The notes beneath the pieces were generated by a model. That model was not told where the DNA came from. It saw nothing but the letters and a program-made list of their open reading frames with translations, and did no database searches. Positions 17,776 through 26,159 of a DNA stretch of 36,361 nucleotides are shown one piece after another. This DNA comes from a virus. Each line of letters starts with the position of its first letter. Within the stretch, counting starts at the first letter, position 1. The stretch lies in IMG/VR virus record IMGVR_UViG_3300009068_005136, positions 1-36,361 of that record. One strand, 5' to 3'. The position numbers and the translations under genes were made by a program.

Positions 17776-18714
17776 TCAATCTTTGATTTTCTTAGAGACT
17801 GCTCTACCGATTAATTTTTCCCAATCGCGTTCAGGACGAACTTCAAGATTCTTTTCCCAAGCTGCTTTAAGCAACTTAGGATCCACATCAACTGATTCAG
17901 CTAAACAAATCATAGCATTGATGTCTTTTGGAAAACAGCTTCCGCCATATCCTCTTTTTCCATCAGGACCAGGAACATTCCAGTGACTTTGACCGAGTCT
18001 AGAGTCATAGGATGCATATTCGACGACTTTATCATAGTCAACATTTAATCCTGATTTGTCTAGAGCTTCGCAGATCTGTGCCATCTCATTTGCAAATGCG
18101 ACCTTAATAGTCAAAAAGTTGTTTGTGAGATACTTGATCATCTCGGCGGTCGTCGATGAAGTCTTAATAATTTTGACGTCAGAAAATGCAGCTCTAAAAA
18201 TTTGCTTAACGGAATTGATCCACGGTCGAGGACCGCCTAGGATGATTCTATCTTGATTTCTCATGTCATCAAGAGCAGTCCTCTCCGTCAAAAACTCTGG
18301 ATTGAAGACGATATGAAGTCCTGTCTCTGAGAACTTCTTGTTCCAGCGCTCGGTTGAACCAGGAGGAATTGTGGATTTGATGACAGCGATTCTTTCGCCC
18401 GGTATTGCCGCTAATTCTTTTAACGCACCTTCGACGATGCTAAGATCGGCAGAACCATCTTCTCGCATTGGTGTCGGAAGGCACACGAAATAAATGTTTG
18501 AAAATCCAGGTGTTCCACCATTCTCATTATCTCCAATTAATTCTGCAATAGATCCAGGGTAACCAGCAACGGAATCTCCATGACTTGGTAATGCTCCTTT
18601 AGAATATTTTCCAGCTTTGTCATAAGCATAGACGTCGACTCCTCTTTCTGAAAAAACAGTTGTAAGAGAACCGCCAACAAACCCTTGTCCAATTACTGCA
18701 ATTGAATTTTTCAT
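17776..18714 (-). CDS. UDP-glucose/GDP-mannose dehydrogenase family, C-terminal domain missing (312 aa)
   Basis: NAD-binding GQGFVGGSL (9-17), CLPTPMREDGSADLS, STIPPGSTERW, FNPEFLTE (137-144), the helix EMIKYLTNNFLTIKVAFANE (191-210) and the catalytic GYGGSCFPKD with Cys260 and Asp264 are all present. These enzymes oxidise the C6 hydroxyl of a nucleotide sugar to a carboxylate with two NAD+. The standard protein is about 390-450 residues; this one stops soon after the catalytic loop and lacks the C-terminal nucleotide-sugar-binding domain. It is therefore either a minimal enzyme or needs a partner. The next gene upstream, overlapping by four bases, is a second short relative, so a hetero-oligomer is possible. 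Confidence 0.88.
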   Translation of the reverse strand: MKNSIAVIGQGFVGGSLTTVFSERGVDVYAYDKAGKYSKGALPSHGDSVAGYPGSIAELIGDNENGGTPGFSNIYFVCLPTPMREDGSADLSIVEGALKELAAIPGERIAVIKSTIPPGSTERWNKKFSETGLHIVFNPEFLTERTALDDMRNQDRIILGGPRPWINSVKQIFRAAFSDVKIIKTSSTTAEMIKYLTNNFLTIKVAFANEMAQICEALDKSGLNVDYDKVVEYASYDSRLGQSHWNVPGPDGKRGYGGSCFPKDINAMICLAESVDVDPKLLKAAWEKNLEVRPERDWEKLIGRAVSKKIKD

Positions 18715-19463
18715 TTTTGCTTTTTGTATTGTTTGATTAAATCAAGAGCGAGAGACTGACATTGTTTTGATAACAATTCGGCGTTTTCGACTATGCAGTG
18801 TCCACCGATCCCGCCTTCGGGAGAAGTTAACGTTGGTCGAACAACATTTGGTTTTCCCAGAGCCGTATAACTTTCATTGTATGATTTATTATACGCTGTC
18901 ATCGCTTGGTCAAAGTTCGCACCAAATTTTTCACAAGCCTTTTTTGCTTCACCGTGATATGCGATACAAATTCCATAGTAGCTTGTATCTAATAGCTTCG
19001 CCAATTCTGTGGTCTCGGCATTGTCACACTTTGCCACGTTTAATTTCAATGATGATAAGTGGGTCGCGGCCGCATCTAGATCTTCATCATTTATTGCACC
19101 AACGAATTTTGGAAACGTTAGTAATCCCTCATATAAATTTGGGTGTATTCCCCTGCAGGGTGAATGAACAATTTTTACGTGAGGCAAGAGCTGCTTTAGC
19201 TTGCGTGTTGTACCAACCGAAACAGTAGAATGAATGATAGCTAATTTTGTGTTTGATGCTTGAATCTCTTTTTTAACCGTCTCTACGAAATCAAAAGACT
19301 CATTAAATGGAATCGCAATGTTAAGTACATCAAGATCTTTGAGCTCATCATGTCGATTCAAGTCTTTTACAAAGCAGCTAAAAAGCAAATCTGAATTTTG
19401 ATAAAGCTTATGTACAGCTTGTCCTATTTCTCCAAATCCTAAAAATCCAATCTTATTGTCCAT
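18711..19463 (-). CDS. Short divergent nucleotide-sugar-dehydrogenase-like protein (250 aa)
   Basis: The protein keeps the outline of the UDP-sugar dehydrogenase superfamily in shrunken form: Rossmann GFLGFGEIGQAV (5-16), HSTVSVGTTRKL (matching STVPPGTT), VHSPCRGIHPNLYEG, ETTELAKLLDTSYYGICIAYHGE (the helix that holds the lysine in the family, here with Lys at LAKLL), and GGIGGHCIVENAELL (matching GGHCIPxD, with the catalytic-type Cys). It lacks the C-terminal nucleotide-sugar-binding domain and an Asp after the Cys loop. It overlaps the start of the 312-residue dehydrogenase by four bases. It may be a catalytic partner, a related sugar-acid dehydrogenase, or a non-catalytic subunit. Confidence 0.72.
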   Translation of the reverse strand: MDNKIGFLGFGEIGQAVHKLYQNSDLLFSCFVKDLNRHDELKDLDVLNIAIPFNESFDFVETVKKEIQASNTKLAIIHSTVSVGTTRKLKQLLPHVKIVHSPCRGIHPNLYEGLLTFPKFVGAINDEDLDAAATHLSSLKLNVAKCDNAETTELAKLLDTSYYGICIAYHGEAKKACEKFGANFDQAMTAYNKSYNESYTALGKPNVVRPTLTSPEGGIGGHCIVENAELLSKQCQSLALDLIKQYKKQK

Positions 19464-20097
19464 GTGCTAATGCCTCGTCATATTTCTTTAATTCTTGTAA
19501 GTCATTTGTTCTATTCTCACCATGCATTCTATATCGATACAGAGACATTGGCAAATGGAACAATGAAAATTTCTTCAAGAATCTATTAATGAGATCGTGA
19601 CCTTCTCGCATTCTAAAATTCTCATCATAGAAATTAATCTCACAAAGAGATTCATAGGTAAACATCACACCGCATGCGATTGGTTCTTCTTTTGCTGAAT
19701 GACGAGTTAACAGTTGCCCAACTTCGTCTACTTTTTGATAGTCGCAAGCCACAGCTTGATATGCACGATTCATATCTAAAAACAAAGAAAGGGTGTGCAC
19801 AAAATGGCTTGAAACATAATCGTCACTGTCAACTCTAACGAAATAGCGACCTCGAGCGCTTTTGAGTATCTTATTCAGTGAAGCTGGTAATCCCAAGTTT
19901 TTAGGGTTGTTAATCAGCCTAATGTTTAATAGATCTTTCATACTCTCACAAATTTCTGAGAGATTTTCTTGTAGGTCATCATTCACAACCACAACTTCAA
20001 ATTCATTCTTTGATAGTGTTTGACTGGCCAGACTACGCAGACATCTGTGCAACCATTTTTTTTGCTTGTAGCATGATATTCCAATCGTAACTTTCAT
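19453..20097 (-). CDS. GT-A glycosyltransferase, family 2-like (214 aa)
   Basis: The opening VTIGISCYKQKKWLHRCLRSLASQTLSKNEFEVVVVND is the classic GT2 start, followed by NNPKNLGLPASLNKILKSARGRYFVRVDSDDYVS with the metal-binding DSDD at 90-93. A late MREGHDLINRFLKKF segment matches the acceptor-side ED/GHD motif. The protein is compact (214 aa) and has no membrane segment. It overlaps the dehydrogenase-like gene by 11 bases and the 306-residue hydroxyacid dehydrogenase by 4 bases. The inverting transfer of an unknown sugar is inferred from the family. Confidence 0.88.
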   Translation of the reverse strand: MKVTIGISCYKQKKWLHRCLRSLASQTLSKNEFEVVVVNDDLQENLSEICESMKDLLNIRLINNPKNLGLPASLNKILKSARGRYFVRVDSDDYVSSHFVHTLSLFLDMNRAYQAVACDYQKVDEVGQLLTRHSAKEEPIACGVMFTYESLCEINFYDENFRMREGHDLINRFLKKFSLFHLPMSLYRYRMHGENRTNDLQELKKYDEALAHGQ

Positions 20098-21014
20098 ACA
20101 ATGAATTGTTTGCTTAATTTTAAGACTGAAACGAACGCTTTCAATTGACTTTCTGTTGTAGCCCCAGCGACATGCGGAGTTATTGCAACGTTCGAGTTGG
20201 TTTTTGATGCATTATACAACTTTGATTTTTTTAGTTCAAGAATATTTTGCTCATTCTGTAGGACGTCGGCACCAAAAAGGATGTTTTTTGAATCGATCAA
20301 GTGTAAGATGTAATCTTCATCTACAACTTCACCACGAGATGTGTTGACAACAATAGCTCCCTGCTTAAGTTGATCCAAGGTACCATATGTTATCATTCCT
20401 CTTGTTTCTTCCGTCAGATAGCAGTTTATTGAAATAATGTCACAATTATTTAAGCTGGTTATGCCGCTAACTTTTTCGACATAACTTGGATATTCAAAGA
20501 CGTATGGATCGTAGACCATGATATGAAGGCCAAAAGCATTAGCATAGTTTGCAATTTTTTTTCCGATTCTTCCGAATCCGATTATGCCTATTTTCTTTGA
20601 ATGTAATTCATTCGATCTTAAAAATTCTTCGTTTTGTTTTGAACGCCAATCATCAACTGACGTCAACGCTTTTGAAAATTTTCTGACTAAATTCATGATG
20701 TGTAGCCATGTGAATTCGGCCGAGGCATGAATGTTATCTAATGTTTGTCTATCATCTAAAAGACACAACACTGAGATATTCATTTTTTTCAAAGTTGCGA
20801 CATCAATATGGTTCGTGCCCGTTGAGGGTGTTGCAACAACTTTTAAGTTTTTGTAATGAGAAAAATGTTTGTAGTCTAAGAATAATTCTGTCCCTGGATT
20901 TACGACAATTAATTCTGGGTCAGAATCATCAATAACTAAATCAAAGTTTTTTATAGCGTCTTTGAACGTCTCCACACTAATAAAATCTAGTGGACACTCG
21001 AACCTTACTCTCAT
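20094..21014 (-). CDS. D-isomer-specific 2-hydroxyacid dehydrogenase (306 aa)
   Basis: The NAD-binding GIIGFGRIGKKIANYANAFG (147-166), the NTSRGEVVDED catalytic arginine segment (about 224-234) and ITPHVAGATTES with catalytic His (about 278-289) define the SerA/D-lactate-type family. No ACT or C-terminal regulatory domain is present, and the length is normal for a minimal member. It starts three bases after the NeuA-like gene with AAAGGA upstream, and it overlaps a GT2 gene. Members of this family recur next to CMP-nonulosonate genes in surface polysaccharide clusters, where their substrate is often unproven; a role in making or modifying a keto acid precursor is inference. Confidence 0.87.
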   Translation of the reverse strand: MRVRFECPLDFISVETFKDAIKNFDLVIDDSDPELIVVNPGTELFLDYKHFSHYKNLKVVATPSTGTNHIDVATLKKMNISVLCLLDDRQTLDNIHASAEFTWLHIMNLVRKFSKALTSVDDWRSKQNEEFLRSNELHSKKIGIIGFGRIGKKIANYANAFGLHIMVYDPYVFEYPSYVEKVSGITSLNNCDIISINCYLTEETRGMITYGTLDQLKQGAIVVNTSRGEVVDEDYILHLIDSKNILFGADVLQNEQNILELKKSKLYNASKTNSNVAITPHVAGATTESQLKAFVSVLKLSKQFIV

Positions 21015-21017
21015 TAT

Positions 21018-21719
21018 TCAATCCTTTAAGTTTTTTATCAGAGATTCAGCCAAGTAAAAATCTATCATTGAATCTATGTTGACAGAATGAAGTTCATCCA
21101 TGATATATGGACGAGAGACGGCACCATTTCTAGAAAACTTTTCTACTATACAGTCTCTAGTCATTGCATAAATTGCGCCGTTTCTGATGTAACAAGGTTC
21201 TAGCTCCTGTCTTCTAGACCCTTCACCTTCTGGAAATTCCTTACAAAAGTCTTGGATTGTATCATTAATAATCCTCTTCATTCTTACAGGATGCTTATCT
21301 TGCATCTGGCATACTGAAATGACGCTGTCAGCATCTGAAGTTGTAAGCTTTTCTACTGCTTCTTTAATATGGGTTTCGTTACGAAGAGGCGCGACGCAAG
21401 GTAGCTCTACAACGTAATCGTATCTTTTGTTGTAGACATTTTCACATTCTAGAACAGCATGCTTTAAAGCATCTCTGGACCAGACTTGATCTCCAGATAA
21501 TTCAGATGGACGTATGAATGGTACTTGGGCGCCCGAATTTTTGGCCACATGAGCGATTTCTTCACAGTCGGTACTGACAATGAAGTCTTCAAAGAGACCG
21601 CTTTTTAATCCAGCTTCTATTGTGTAAGAAATTAATGGCTTGCCACAAAGTAACTTGATGTTCTTTTTAGGAATACCTTTTGAACCGCCTCGGGCTAGGA
21701 TTACTCCAAGTATTTTCAT
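21018..21719 (-). CDS. neuA: CMP-nonulosonate (acylneuraminate) cytidylyltransferase, NeuA-like (233 aa)
   Basis: The CTP-binding signature [22 protein letters not shown] is at residues 8-29, followed by [36 protein letters not shown], and the family's [18 protein letters not shown] and [15 protein letters not shown] segments near the C-terminus. The length is that of single-domain NeuA. The enzyme would couple CMP to a sialic-acid-like nine-carbon sugar. The gene starts one base after the small methyltransferase stop, with GAGG five bases before the ATG. A NeuB-like gene lies just upstream, making a compact NeuB-methyltransferase-NeuA set. Substrate choice (Neu5Ac, legionaminate, KDN or another) cannot be told. 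Confidence 0.92.
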   Translation of the reverse strand: MKILGVILARGGSKGIPKKNIKLLCGKPLISYTIEAGLKSGLFEDFIVSTDCEEIAHVAKNSGAQVPFIRPSELSGDQVWSRDALKHAVLECENVYNKRYDYVVELPCVAPLRNETHIKEAVEKLTTSDADSVISVCQMQDKHPVRMKRIINDTIQDFCKEFPEGEGSRRQELEPCYIRNGAIYAMTRDCIVEKFSRNGAVSRPYIMDELHSVNIDSMIDFYLAESLIKNLKD

Positions 21720-22286
21720 TTATACCTCAAAGAAATATCTGTAATTTGAATCTGGGAGCGTCGTCTTTTTCTTTTCGACTAGCTTCATGCTTACGACTGA
21801 ATCGACATTTTCGATATTTTCTTGTATGACTGCTGATTTACAAACAGTATGCAAATCCCTTAACATCGATAAGCGGCTAGTTTCGATGTGTATTAAGTGA
21901 GCATTAGTTATGATGACATCAAAGTTTTTGTTCTGCTCGATACAGCTCTTTAAAAAGTCTGCGCTATCTTCTTCGACAATGTCTACATACCCACGATTTT
22001 CTTTGATGTAAGCGATGGCATCTTTCCAAACATCATTACCTGTGAGAGTCGCATTCGGAAAATGCTCATGTATTATGCCGAGGTTCGTTCCCCAGCCACA
22101 CCCAAGTTCATGTAAGGTGAAAGAATCTTCTTTTTTAAATTTCTGAGATAGTACCTCAACAATAGAAAGCGAATAAGGTAATCTTACACTCATGTTAAGA
22201 TAATCTGACTTACCATTTTCTTTTTCTATTGGAGCTTGCCAATACTTGATGCCTGTTACATAAACTGACGGTCTTTTAATTGTCAT
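21720..22286 (-). CDS. Small class I SAM-dependent methyltransferase (188 aa)
   Basis: LHELGCGWGTNLGIIHEHFP (58-77) is SAM motif I, with NDVWKDA as the likely acidic ribose-binding strand and FDVIITNAHLIHIE as motif IV. The protein is short, so only the core Rossmann fold is present. It lies between the NeuB-like and NeuA-like genes, which suggests modification of the nonulosonate or its precursor; that is inference from position. The family could also act on other small molecules. The gap to the next upstream gene is 23 bases. Confidence 0.8.
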   Translation of the reverse strand: MTIKRPSVYVTGIKYWQAPIEKENGKSDYLNMSVRLPYSLSIVEVLSQKFKKEDSFTLHELGCGWGTNLGIIHEHFPNATLTGNDVWKDAIAYIKENRGYVDIVEEDSADFLKSCIEQNKNFDVIITNAHLIHIETSRLSMLRDLHTVCKSAVIQENIENVDSVVSMKLVEKKKTTLPDSNYRYFFEV

Positions 22287-22309
22287 GAAACTAATCTAAC
22301 GTTTAAGAG

Positions 22310-23008
22310 TTATAAAGTTAATTTTCTAACTAAAAATATTTGTCTACCTAAATCATTTAAAACTTTTAGTTCGTTTAAATCCATTGACCCAATGTGGTCA
22401 TTTCCTGTCGCAGATTTGTCTAAAGTAAAGTGTTTTTCAATATAGCTTGCGCCTAGAGATATATGGTGCAAACAACTTGCAATTCCATAGGAGTGATCGC
22501 TAAACCCAACTATCTTTGAATCATAATTTCTGTATGCATTTTTATTGAAATCTAAAATGCTGGTTGGATACTTGGAAATACAGTTAAAATAGTGGACATT
22601 CGTCTCTAAATGTGGCAATGCATCTTGTTCCCATTGACCTAAGGATACGAATGTTTCAATTCCGGTATTGATTATAGCTTTAGTTAAAGCAGGTTCTTTC
22701 TTTAATGTTCTACTTGCTATCTTGAAGTAATTTACTTTCAGCTCCTGGCACCAACTAATTTTTTCTTCATCAAATACTGAAGCAAAAAACTCTATATCAT
22801 AAGCATCGCAGATTTCTTTTATTAGCTTTACTTGCTCAAAGCTGAACTCATTTTTCTTTCTAGAATCATCTCCAAAAACTCTAACAGAATCATACAGCTG
22901 AAATTTAGCAAAGTCGGCTCCGCCAATAGAGGATTGGCGTATTAGCTCTTCTATCAATCTAAAATCTCCATTATGATTGATTCCAATTTCAGATATAATC
23001 TTTAGCAT
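22310..23008 (-). CDS. neuB: NeuB-type nonulosonate synthase, SAF domain missing (232 aa)
   Basis: The barrel motifs of NeuB are all in order: SEIGINHNGD (6-15), FAKFQLYD (33-40), FFASVFDEE (74-82), FKIASR (95-100), VGFSDHSYGIA (167-177), and YIEKHFTLDKSATGNDHIGSMDLNEL (189-214), with His172 and His193 in metal-ligand positions. The enzyme condenses phosphoenolpyruvate with a six-carbon amino sugar to give a nine-carbon acid. Full-length NeuB is about 340-350 residues and ends with an antifreeze-like SAF domain that closes the active site of the partner subunit; here the protein stops at the end of the barrel. It could be a functional minimal form, or work with a host subunit. It overlaps the upstream gene by seven bases. 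Confidence 0.88.
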   Translation of the reverse strand: MLKIISEIGINHNGDFRLIEELIRQSSIGGADFAKFQLYDSVRVFGDDSRKKNEFSFEQVKLIKEICDAYDIEFFASVFDEEKISWCQELKVNYFKIASRTLKKEPALTKAIINTGIETFVSLGQWEQDALPHLETNVHYFNCISKYPTSILDFNKNAYRNYDSKIVGFSDHSYGIASCLHHISLGASYIEKHFTLDKSATGNDHIGSMDLNELKVLNDLGRQIFLVRKLTL

Positions 23009-24126
23009 AAATCCTTAAAAACTTCTTTGACTGTGGCAGCAATTAACTTTGCTGCATTAGATCTTAAAATAAAATCGCTATCCTGAAATTTATCAGCTCC
23101 TTTAAACTCGAAAATTTCTTCTATGTTTTCTATGGATCGGTTGTAAACGTCATCAGGATATGTTACACTTTTTAAGTAATGTACTTTTTTGTAATAAGGC
23201 TTGTCTTTCAAATTGATCGAATAGCTTTTTCGTTTTGAAAAGTGAGTTTCCCAAGAGATATGTGATCCAGACATGTTGAATAAAGCGTCACAGTGCGTTA
23301 CTGCATCAAAGTGATCTTGACTTTCTATGATTATTGCATCAGGAAATTTGTTTTTCAAAAACTCATACTGTGGACAAGAACCGTAAATTCTTTTATAGAC
23401 TCCCGTATATTGATCATCTGATTCATGAAACAAATAATCGTTAGGGTATGTTTTTATTAAAATTCTTGAATCATACCTTGCTGCAATCGAAAATATTTTT
23501 TCTAACTCTTGTATGTTTTGATCAAATTGAGAAACATGGGATGCTGGATTTGTAGGGCAGACTAGTATTAGCTTTTGTTTGGGGGTCGTACCATACTTTT
23601 CACAAAAAGTTTCTTTTTTGAAGTTATCGAGAAAATATTCATCATAATGCGGGGACCCTGTAACATAAATCTGCTTTTCGGGTATTCTCTTTTCTTTTTG
23701 TAACCATTCTTTCCACGCGGCACCTTTTGTGAAATAAAAATCCGCAAAGTGCACAGCATTCGTTAGGATATCGCCACCACCAATATCCCAAACTGCGATT
23801 GGGCACTGCTTATTGTCCTTTAATTCATGTGGATATCTTGTTTTTGGTGCGATATGAGTTGAGGTTAGGATTAAAGCGTAGTCATTAGAAATAGAATAAA
23901 GCTCACGCCAGTTTTTTATGGTTTTTAAGTTTTTTATCTTAAAAACGCTTGATTTGAATTGATATTTCTCTATTCCTACGAAATTCTTGTTAAGTCTAAT
24001 GTCTTGGTCAAACATTAACAGGTCAACATCTATACCAATATCTTGTAGCGATTCAAGTAGCCTAATTCCATCATATGGGATACTGCTCCAAAAAAAATCT
24101 CCTAAAAATATCGCTATTTTTTTCAT
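23002..24126 (-). CDS. Putative GT-B-like transferase of surface polysaccharide synthesis (374 aa)
   Basis: No family is certain. The protein has two Rossmann-like halves: residues 1-140 open with KKIAIFLGDFFWSSIPYDG, and the second half contains IYVTGSPHYDEY, LILVCPTNPASHVSQFDQN, RILIKTYPNDYLF, and CDALFNMSGSHISWE, similar in layout to CDP-glycerol glycerophosphotransferase-type or polysialyltransferase-type GT-B enzymes. I place the start at 24126 rather than an upstream ATG at 24144, because it gives the ATGA overlap seen at most junctions nearby. Its position directly upstream of the NeuB-like gene suggests it transfers the nonulosonate or a related sugar, but this is inference. Confidence 0.75.
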   Translation of the reverse strand: MKKIAIFLGDFFWSSIPYDGIRLLESLQDIGIDVDLLMFDQDIRLNKNFVGIEKYQFKSSVFKIKNLKTIKNWRELYSISNDYALILTSTHIAPKTRYPHELKDNKQCPIAVWDIGGGDILTNAVHFADFYFTKGAAWKEWLQKEKRIPEKQIYVTGSPHYDEYFLDNFKKETFCEKYGTTPKQKLILVCPTNPASHVSQFDQNIQELEKIFSIAARYDSRILIKTYPNDYLFHESDDQYTGVYKRIYGSCPQYEFLKNKFPDAIIIESQDHFDAVTHCDALFNMSGSHISWETHFSKRKSYSINLKDKPYYKKVHYLKSVTYPDDVYNRSIENIEEIFEFKGADKFQDSDFILRSNAAKLIAATVKEVFKDLC

Positions 24127-24851
24127 TTCTTTAGTAAATACCATCTCTCAAAATTACTTGTCACGTGCTTTTTAAATTCAAACTTATTTTTATCAAGCTT
24201 GGATAAAAACTCATCAACGGCAATTCTTGCTCCTGGATATTTGAGCGAATAGTACTCATCAAACACAATGATTCCACCACTTACGATTTTATCATACAAT
24301 AAGTTTAAGCATTCTAAATAAGGTTCATATAGATCACAATCAATGTGTAGGACAGAGATTGGCTTATGGAAGCTTGGCAGAACATCAGAAAACTTTCCGC
24401 GTATTAAAGTAATACTACGCTTCTTAGCTTCTTCAAAAACATCACCTTGTGAGATAGCAAAATATTCTGAATTTAGATGCGAATCATTTTTCAATGAAGA
24501 TAGTCTCTCTAAAGATCTCTGATAGTGTTGTTCACTTATTCTTCCTTGTTCATAAAGAACTTTAAACGCATCAGGTGAATCATTCGCGTTTTGTGTCTGC
24601 TCTACTGGGAATCCACCGAATGTATCGATTCCAACAAACTTTTTATCGATTCCTCTTAACTTAGAAAACTCATGAGATGTAAATAATGTGCTGCCTTTAT
24701 AAACCCCACATTCTATAAAGCAGCCATCCAAATTTTTCGTTTGTTCTAATGCATAGCATAGCAAATGAACGTTGTCAACGACGGAAAGGCCTAAGCTTTT
24801 AATCGTGCTTTGCGCTTTGGAAATTTCTTCTTTAATTTCTTCTATTATCAT
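24123..24851 (-). CDS. TylF/MycF-family O-methyltransferase (242 aa)
   Basis: The TylF pattern is complete: DGCFIECGVYKGSTLF (42-57, SAM motif I), FVGIDTFGGFPV (72-83), ITLIRGKFSDVLPSF (147-161), LHIDCDLYEPYLECL (168-182) with Asp171 and Asp173 in the metal site, and GGIIVFDEYYSLKYPGARIAVDEF (192-215) with Asp198. These enzymes methylate sugar hydroxyls with Mg2+ and SAM. In this cluster it probably methylates a residue of the glycan. The gene overlaps both neighbours by four bases. The fold is well supported; the acceptor is unknown. Confidence 0.9.
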   Translation of the reverse strand: MIIEEIKEEISKAQSTIKSLGLSVVDNVHLLCYALEQTKNLDGCFIECGVYKGSTLFTSHEFSKLRGIDKKFVGIDTFGGFPVEQTQNANDSPDAFKVLYEQGRISEQHYQRSLERLSSLKNDSHLNSEYFAISQGDVFEEAKKRSITLIRGKFSDVLPSFHKPISVLHIDCDLYEPYLECLNLLYDKIVSGGIIVFDEYYSLKYPGARIAVDEFLSKLDKNKFEFKKHVTSNFERWYLLKK

Positions 24852-25483
24852 GGTTCACTCACCAAGGTAATAATATACAATTGCGGGCTTTCTGGCCAAA
24901 GACATTTTACGCTTGTCATCTTTGTTTCATATGAGATAACTTTTGGAACTTCTTGAGTGATGATTTCATTTAAGCTTTTTTCGTTGGAGTAACCAAAAGC
25001 AGGGTTGGACGTGACATGCTTCCAGAATTGCATCGTTTCTTTATGCTGAAGAATTTCTTCATTCCAAAAGCAAGAGTACAAAAAGTTACTATTTTTGTAA
25101 GCAAACTCGTGCTCGCCGTCTCTAATCCAACCGACTTTATATTTCAAAAATCTCCAATGATCTCCTAATCCCCAATCTATAAGGGCATGTCCATTAGGGG
25201 TAAGATGATTTTTTACTCTTAAAATAAAATCATTGGGGTCTTTTGAAAAGTATGCACAGCGTGTGCAGATGATTAAGTCATATTTTTGCTTTAGAGACCA
25301 AGCGCTATTAATGTCCCAGTTGCTTAAGCTTAGATCATAAAACGTTCTTGTTTTTGCGATGATAGAGCTTGTGAATTCATTTTCTTTTGAAAACCCTAAA
25401 AAAGCAACGGATTCAAAAGAAGAGCTAATTGTGTTTAATACACTTTTGTACTCCTCAAAAATGATGCTATCAGACTTGCCCAT
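24848..25483 (-). CDS. Divergent methyltransferase-like protein (211 aa)
   Basis: The protein looks like a class I methyltransferase with a weak first motif (SVAFLGFSKENEFT), an acidic strand near FYDLSLSNWDINSAWSLKQKYDLIICTRCAYFSKDPNDFILRVKNHLTPNG (motif II-IV region) and LIDWGLGDHWRFLKY. The glycine-rich loop is degenerate, so activity is uncertain. I use the ATG at 25483; an alternative TTG lies three codons upstream at 25492. The gene lies inside the overlap with the preceding methyltransferase. A role in sugar methylation is possible from context only. Confidence 0.6.
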   Translation of the reverse strand: MGKSDSIIFEEYKSVLNTISSSFESVAFLGFSKENEFTSSIIAKTRTFYDLSLSNWDINSAWSLKQKYDLIICTRCAYFSKDPNDFILRVKNHLTPNGHALIDWGLGDHWRFLKYKVGWIRDGEHEFAYKNSNFLYSCFWNEEILQHKETMQFWKHVTSNPAFGYSNEKSLNEIITQEVPKVISYETKMTSVKCLWPESPQLYIITLVSEP

Positions 25484-26159
25484 TTTTTGCAAAAACCATT
25501 GTTATATAGCGGTCCATTTGTAGACCGTAATTGCTTTCTAAAAATGCTTCGAGGTATTGATCTATTTTGCTCATGTTTGCTTGATTTATCATGTGTTTGT
25601 CTTTCGACCACTTAAACATGTCAATTAGGTCAAAATTTGCGCAACAAATTATTGCAGCAAGGTCTATAGGGGGAGCAGAATTTTTATGATCAAAATGGTT
25701 AAAATACGCTCCAAAGTTATAAAGATTGGGTATCGTAAGAACTAACTTGCCATTTTCATTTAATAAGCTGTTGAATTTTTGTACCAATCCATTTATTACG
25801 TCTTCTACTTTAATGTGTTCCAAGACGTGTTCACCAATTATTAAGTCAAACTTTTCATCGATCGAATTAATACTATTATAATCTGCACCAGCAGTTGGGT
25901 CGTTATCGCAAGATTTAACGTCACGAAATATGCTTTTTATTTCTTGGTAATTGGCTGCCTTTATGTTTCCGCAACCAAAATTTAAGACTTTTCCTTCTAC
26001 AAGGAAATCATGCCAAATTCTTCTTTTCCTGACCAAAGAAGGAAATTGCGAACATATTTTTGCTCTATTGGCAATGACGCTTGAATAATAAATCATAAAA
26101 GCAAAAATAAAATTTTGGATGTTATTGTACAAATTGACTACAAAAAAGTAGCCAATCAT
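25470..26159 (-). CDS. Class I SAM-dependent methyltransferase (229 aa, start uncertain)
   Basis: VLNFGCGNIKAANY (58-71, motif I), DNDPTAGADYNSI (acidic strand), FDLIIGEHVLEHI (motif IV region), and LLNENGKLVLTIPNLYNFGAYFNHF (post-motif) are typical of Methyltransf_11/23-type proteins. The N-terminus before motif I contains a hydrophobic stretch (about 1-24) that overlaps the upstream gene; an internal ATG at 26096 would remove most of it and give 208 residues. No convincing ribosome binding site decides between them. It is one of three consecutive methyltransferase-like genes (24123-26159). Confidence 0.78.
   Translation of the reverse strand: MIGYFFVVNLYNNIQNFIFAFMIYYSSVIANRAKICSQFPSLVRKRRIWHDFLVEGKVLNFGCGNIKAANYQEIKSIFRDVKSCDNDPTAGADYNSINSIDEKFDLIIGEHVLEHIKVEDVINGLVQKFNSLLNENGKLVLTIPNLYNFGAYFNHFDHKNSAPPIDLAAIICCANFDLIDMFKWSKDKHMINQANMSKIDQYLEAFLESNYGLQMDRYITMVFAKNGQV

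Noticed and set aside
19061-19165. NotI-like and SbfI-like palindromes (GCGGCCGC, CCTGCAGG), which might mark cloning vector
   Set aside because: Both lie inside the continuous reading frame of the dehydrogenase-like gene at conserved-looking positions, so chance is the simpler explanation.
18767-19228. A 153-codon plus-strand open frame
   Set aside because: It lies wholly antisense to the dehydrogenase-like gene, has no recognisable domain and no ribosome binding site; it is a shadow of the minus-strand gene.
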